Part shown: positions 62,000 to 64,000 of the stretch, one piece after another | Numbering within the stretch: position 1 is the stretch's first letter | How the letters are laid out: each line of letters opens with the position of its first letter | Source of the DNA: an uncultured Aquimarina sp. | Lineage (GTDB): Bacteria; Bacteroidota; Bacteroidia; Flavobacteriales; Flavobacteriaceae | Length of the DNA: 64,000 nucleotides | Reading direction: 5' to 3' | Assembly (NCBI GenBank): GCA_947496555.1 | Contig: CANMDH010000011.1 | Location: forward strand, 1 to 64,000 | Notes under the pieces: model-generated | What the model was told of the DNA's origin: nothing | The model's database searches: none | Seen by the model: the letters and a program-made list of their open reading frames with translations, nothing else | Position numbers and translations under genes: made by a program

Positions 62000-63117
62000 T
62001 GAAAAAACAAATTTCAATATATACAGTCGCTATCATACTATTATTTTCAAATGGGGTTCAGTCTCAAAGTAAAGAGACTGTATTTAAAACCGACACAATT
62101 GCAAGCACAAAAAACATCCAATTTATAGGAGTTCCTATTGCCTTTTATACTCCAGAAACTGAATTTGGTTTTGGAGGTGGAGGACAACTTTTTTTATTAA
62201 ATAAAAGCAATATCTATAATGACCGTCAATCAAACATTCTATTTAGCGGAATTTACACCCTAAATGAGCAGTTTCTATTTGAAGTCAAACCAGAAATCTA
62301 TTTGGGTAAAGGAGATTATTTTATCGATATAGACTATACTTGGGAAATATACCCCAATTTATTTTGGGGAATAGGTAATAGTACACCAGACAGAAATGAG
62401 GAAGTTTATAACATGACTTCACATAAACTAAAAGTGGGGTATCTAAGACGCTTGCCTCCCAATCTTAATTTCGGATTTGAGTATGTCTTCGAAAACCATG
62501 AAGTCACCGAAGTTGAAGAAGGAGGAATTCTCGACTCAGGAAGTGTTCTAGGCAGTGACCGAGCCATTATTAGTGGGTTAGGAGTCACCTTCAATTTAGA
62601 CACCAGAGATGATGTAGGCTCTCCTCTATCTGGTCGTTATTATAAGCTTAATGCACAATTTTCAAGCGAACTTCTGGGGGCTACCCATGGCTATAATAAA
62701 TTCTTTTTGGATTTACGAACGTATGAACCGTTAACCAAAACAAGCATTCTGGCTATGCAAGTATATAGCGAAAATACTTTTGGAGACGCACCTTTTCAAG
62801 GTTTGGCTAAATTTGGTGGAAGCTATAGTGCTAGAGGATATTTCTATGGTAGATTTACAGACAACCATATGTATATTATACAAACAGAGTATCGATGGCG
62901 TTTTAGACCACGATGGACGATGGCAGCCTTTGGATTGGTAGGCGAAGTAGCAAGTACACCTGAAAATTTCTTTAGCATAAGCAACATGAAACCCAGTGCA
63001 GGAGCTGGTATACGCTTTAAGTTACTTAAAAACAAAAGTACCTGGTTACGATTGGATACGGGATTTGGAGAAAATGGAAATAGTGGCTTTTATTTTGGAA
63101 TCAATGAAGCTTTCTGA
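61999..63117 (+). CDS. BamA/TamA-like (surface antigen D15) outer-membrane protein
   Basis: A 372-residue protein with a signal peptide (..LFSNGVQSQ). The mature part is the D15/Omp85 barrel only: it begins PETEFGFGGGGQLFLLNKS and has the highly conserved VTFNLDTRDDVGSPLSGRYYKLN and FGGSYSARGYFYGRF, with a C-terminal ..GFYFGINEAF. No POTRA domains precede the barrel. Such truncated members occur in Bacteroidetes and may insert or export a partner. It is translationally coupled to the barrel gene upstream. Confidence 0.88.
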   Translation: MKKQISIYTVAIILLFSNGVQSQSKETVFKTDTIASTKNIQFIGVPIAFYTPETEFGFGGGGQLFLLNKSNIYNDRQSNILFSGIYTLNEQFLFEVKPEIYLGKGDYFIDIDYTWEIYPNLFWGIGNSTPDRNEEVYNMTSHKLKVGYLRRLPPNLNFGFEYVFENHEVTEVEEGGILDSGSVLGSDRAIISGLGVTFNLDTRDDVGSPLSGRYYKLNAQFSSELLGATHGYNKFFLDLRTYEPLTKTSILAMQVYSENTFGDAPFQGLAKFGGSYSARGYFYGRFTDNHMYIIQTEYRWRFRPRWTMAAFGLVGEVASTPENFFSISNMKPSAGAGIRFKLLKNKSTWLRLDTGFGENGNSGFYFGINEAF

Positions 63118-63354
63118 TATTTTTTAAACTCGTTTAATGTAAAAGCATCATACTTTCTCTGTATTGTATAAAACATAGTAGATCATTTTAACCAGAATCA
63201 ATATCATTTTTTTGTGCAGTATAAAAGGAAACCGGAGTAGACCTACAATGTTAAGTTTCATTACATCTAAATTTTAAAAATGATCATAAATGATAATCTG
63301 TGACTCAATAAAATTAACTAATTTTATTGTACAACAATTATTTACTACGATATT

Positions 63355-63765
63355 ATGAAATTAGAGAGTACCTATCATTATCAATTTGGCGCAGTTGTTA
63401 AAATTACTTTACGAGATGGCGAAGTATCAGAAGAAGAGAGGTCTTTTTTGGATCATTTGTCCAAAATTTTAGGGGTTTCGGGAGAAGAATACAATCACAT
63501 CATGCAAAACTATCTCACCTATCCATTAGAACCTACCACTACCCATAATGAGCGATTAGAAAGTATGTATACCCTAACAAAATTGATTTCTGACGATGAA
63601 ACCATTTCTGGAGAGCAGCAAACCATTTGGTTAGAACGAATGGCCAAAGCTGTAGGTTTTACTCCTGGGAATGTTAAGTACATCGTTGCTAAGTCGTTAA
63701 CTGTTATTGAGAAAGGAATAGATCAAGAAGCGTATAAAGAGGAAATCAGGAATATTAATAAGTAA
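63355..63765 (+). CDS. TerB/DjlA-like small protein
   Basis: A 136-residue cytosolic helical protein. The acidic helix motifs RDGEVSEEERSFLDHLSKILG and ISDDETISGEQQTIWLERMAKAVG form the two halves of a TerB-like fold (pattern DGxxxxxE..). TerB-like proteins bind calcium or other metal, but conserved metal ligands cannot be confirmed here. It stands before the metallo-hydrolase gene at 63804. Confidence 0.78.
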   Translation: MKLESTYHYQFGAVVKITLRDGEVSEEERSFLDHLSKILGVSGEEYNHIMQNYLTYPLEPTTTHNERLESMYTLTKLISDDETISGEQQTIWLERMAKAVGFTPGNVKYIVAKSLTVIEKGIDQEAYKEEIRNINK

Positions 63766-63803
63766 CCTATGACCATACCTGTTTTTTTAACTAAATTAGA
63801 TGT

Positions 63804-64000
63804 ATGATCATCACATTTTATGGTACCAGAGGTTCAACACCTGTTTGTGAGTCCGGTTTTCAGGAATTTGGTGGTAACACAACTTGTGTAGCTGTATCTG
63901 GTAGAAAAGAAGGAGAAAGTGTACTCATATTTGATGCAGGTACTGGTATCAGAAAACTGGGCAAAGAACTCATTTCAAAAAACTTTTCTCCTGGTAATAA
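63804..64000 (+). CDS. MBL-fold metallo-hydrolase, partial at the window edge
   Basis: The first 65 residues are visible: MIITFYGTRGSTPVCESGFQ and ..FGGNTTCVAV.., then LIFDAGTGIRKLGKEL. This is the N-terminus of the lactamase_B_2-type family (cAMP phosphodiesterase or YycJ-like), in which the sequence GTRGS..GGNT is typical. The metal-binding HxHxDH motif lies outside the window. It is 38 bp after the TerB-like gene on the same strand. Confidence 0.85.
   Translation, partial: MIITFYGTRGSTPVCESGFQEFGGNTTCVAVSGRKEGESVLIFDAGTGIRKLGKELISKNFSPGN

Noticed and set aside
1-64000. tRNA, rRNA, CRISPR array, IS or prophage
   Set aside because: No cloverleaf-like sequence, regular spacer array, transposase or phage gene was found by reading.

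Overview
The window is a chromosomal stretch from a marine-type member of the Bacteroidetes, most probably a Flavobacteriaceae bacterium. The signs are low G+C (about one third), many exported proteins ending their signal peptides in ..Q or a lipobox Cys, DUF5916, LytS/LytTR regulatory pairs, TAnnTTTG-type promoter boxes, and very few Shine-Dalgarno sequences. Nearly all genes are chromosomal housekeeping, envelope or regulatory genes. I saw no tRNA, rRNA, CRISPR array, complete insertion sequence or prophage.

Layout. 0.1-0.35 kb: a double-glycine-leader peptide with a duplicated 16-residue core. 0.5-6.3 kb: a KA-repeat lipoprotein, a metallo-beta-lactamase-fold protein that has lost its main metal motif, a DUF5916 protein and an orphan 7TM protein. 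6.7-10 kb: a membrane-bound AraC regulator, a small outer-membrane protein and an S41 peptidase lipoprotein. 10-17.3 kb: acetyltransferases, a LamG protein, an amino-acid racemase divergent from a LysR regulator, an NADP oxidoreductase, DUF427 and a cytochrome c. 17.3-24.4 kb: three PD40 beta-propeller proteins and a serine hydrolase, divergent from a LytS/LytTR pair. 24.5-31.1 kb: an S41-like peptidase and the ybbA-ybbP/tesA-like divergent locus. 31.2-36.7 kb: a second LytS/LytTR pair, an outer-membrane protein, an M23 peptidase and a 7TMR-DISM histidine kinase. 36.8-39.9 kb: an unknown protein with a large FAD oxidoreductase. 40.1-44.1 kb: a polyamine operon (arginine decarboxylase, agmatinase, deoxyhypusine-synthase-like, small acidic protein) behind a long, relatively GC-rich leader that can form a pseudoknot-like RNA. 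44.3-49.3 kb: a frame-split EamA transporter, a monoheme cytochrome and small exported proteins. 49.5-51.6 kb: a third LytS/LytTR pair and a cold-shock gene. 51.7-59.9 kb: an RND efflux operon with a substrate-binding-protein/TolC fusion and an ion channel. 60.2-64 kb: a trypsin-like protease, two outer-membrane proteins, a TerB-like protein and the start of a metallo-hydrolase.

Points that stand out. Each of the three LytS/LytTR systems has, in its own upstream region, a short direct repeat with a 20-21 bp period, as expected for LytTR operators. The arginine decarboxylase leader is a candidate cis-regulatory RNA that I cannot assign to a known class. The EamA gene is split exactly at an A AAA AAG heptamer, which fits programmed -1 frameshifting as well as a simple mutation. 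The efflux operon encodes an outer-membrane factor fused to a periplasmic binding-protein domain. Two families of imperfect intergenic repeats recur within the window.
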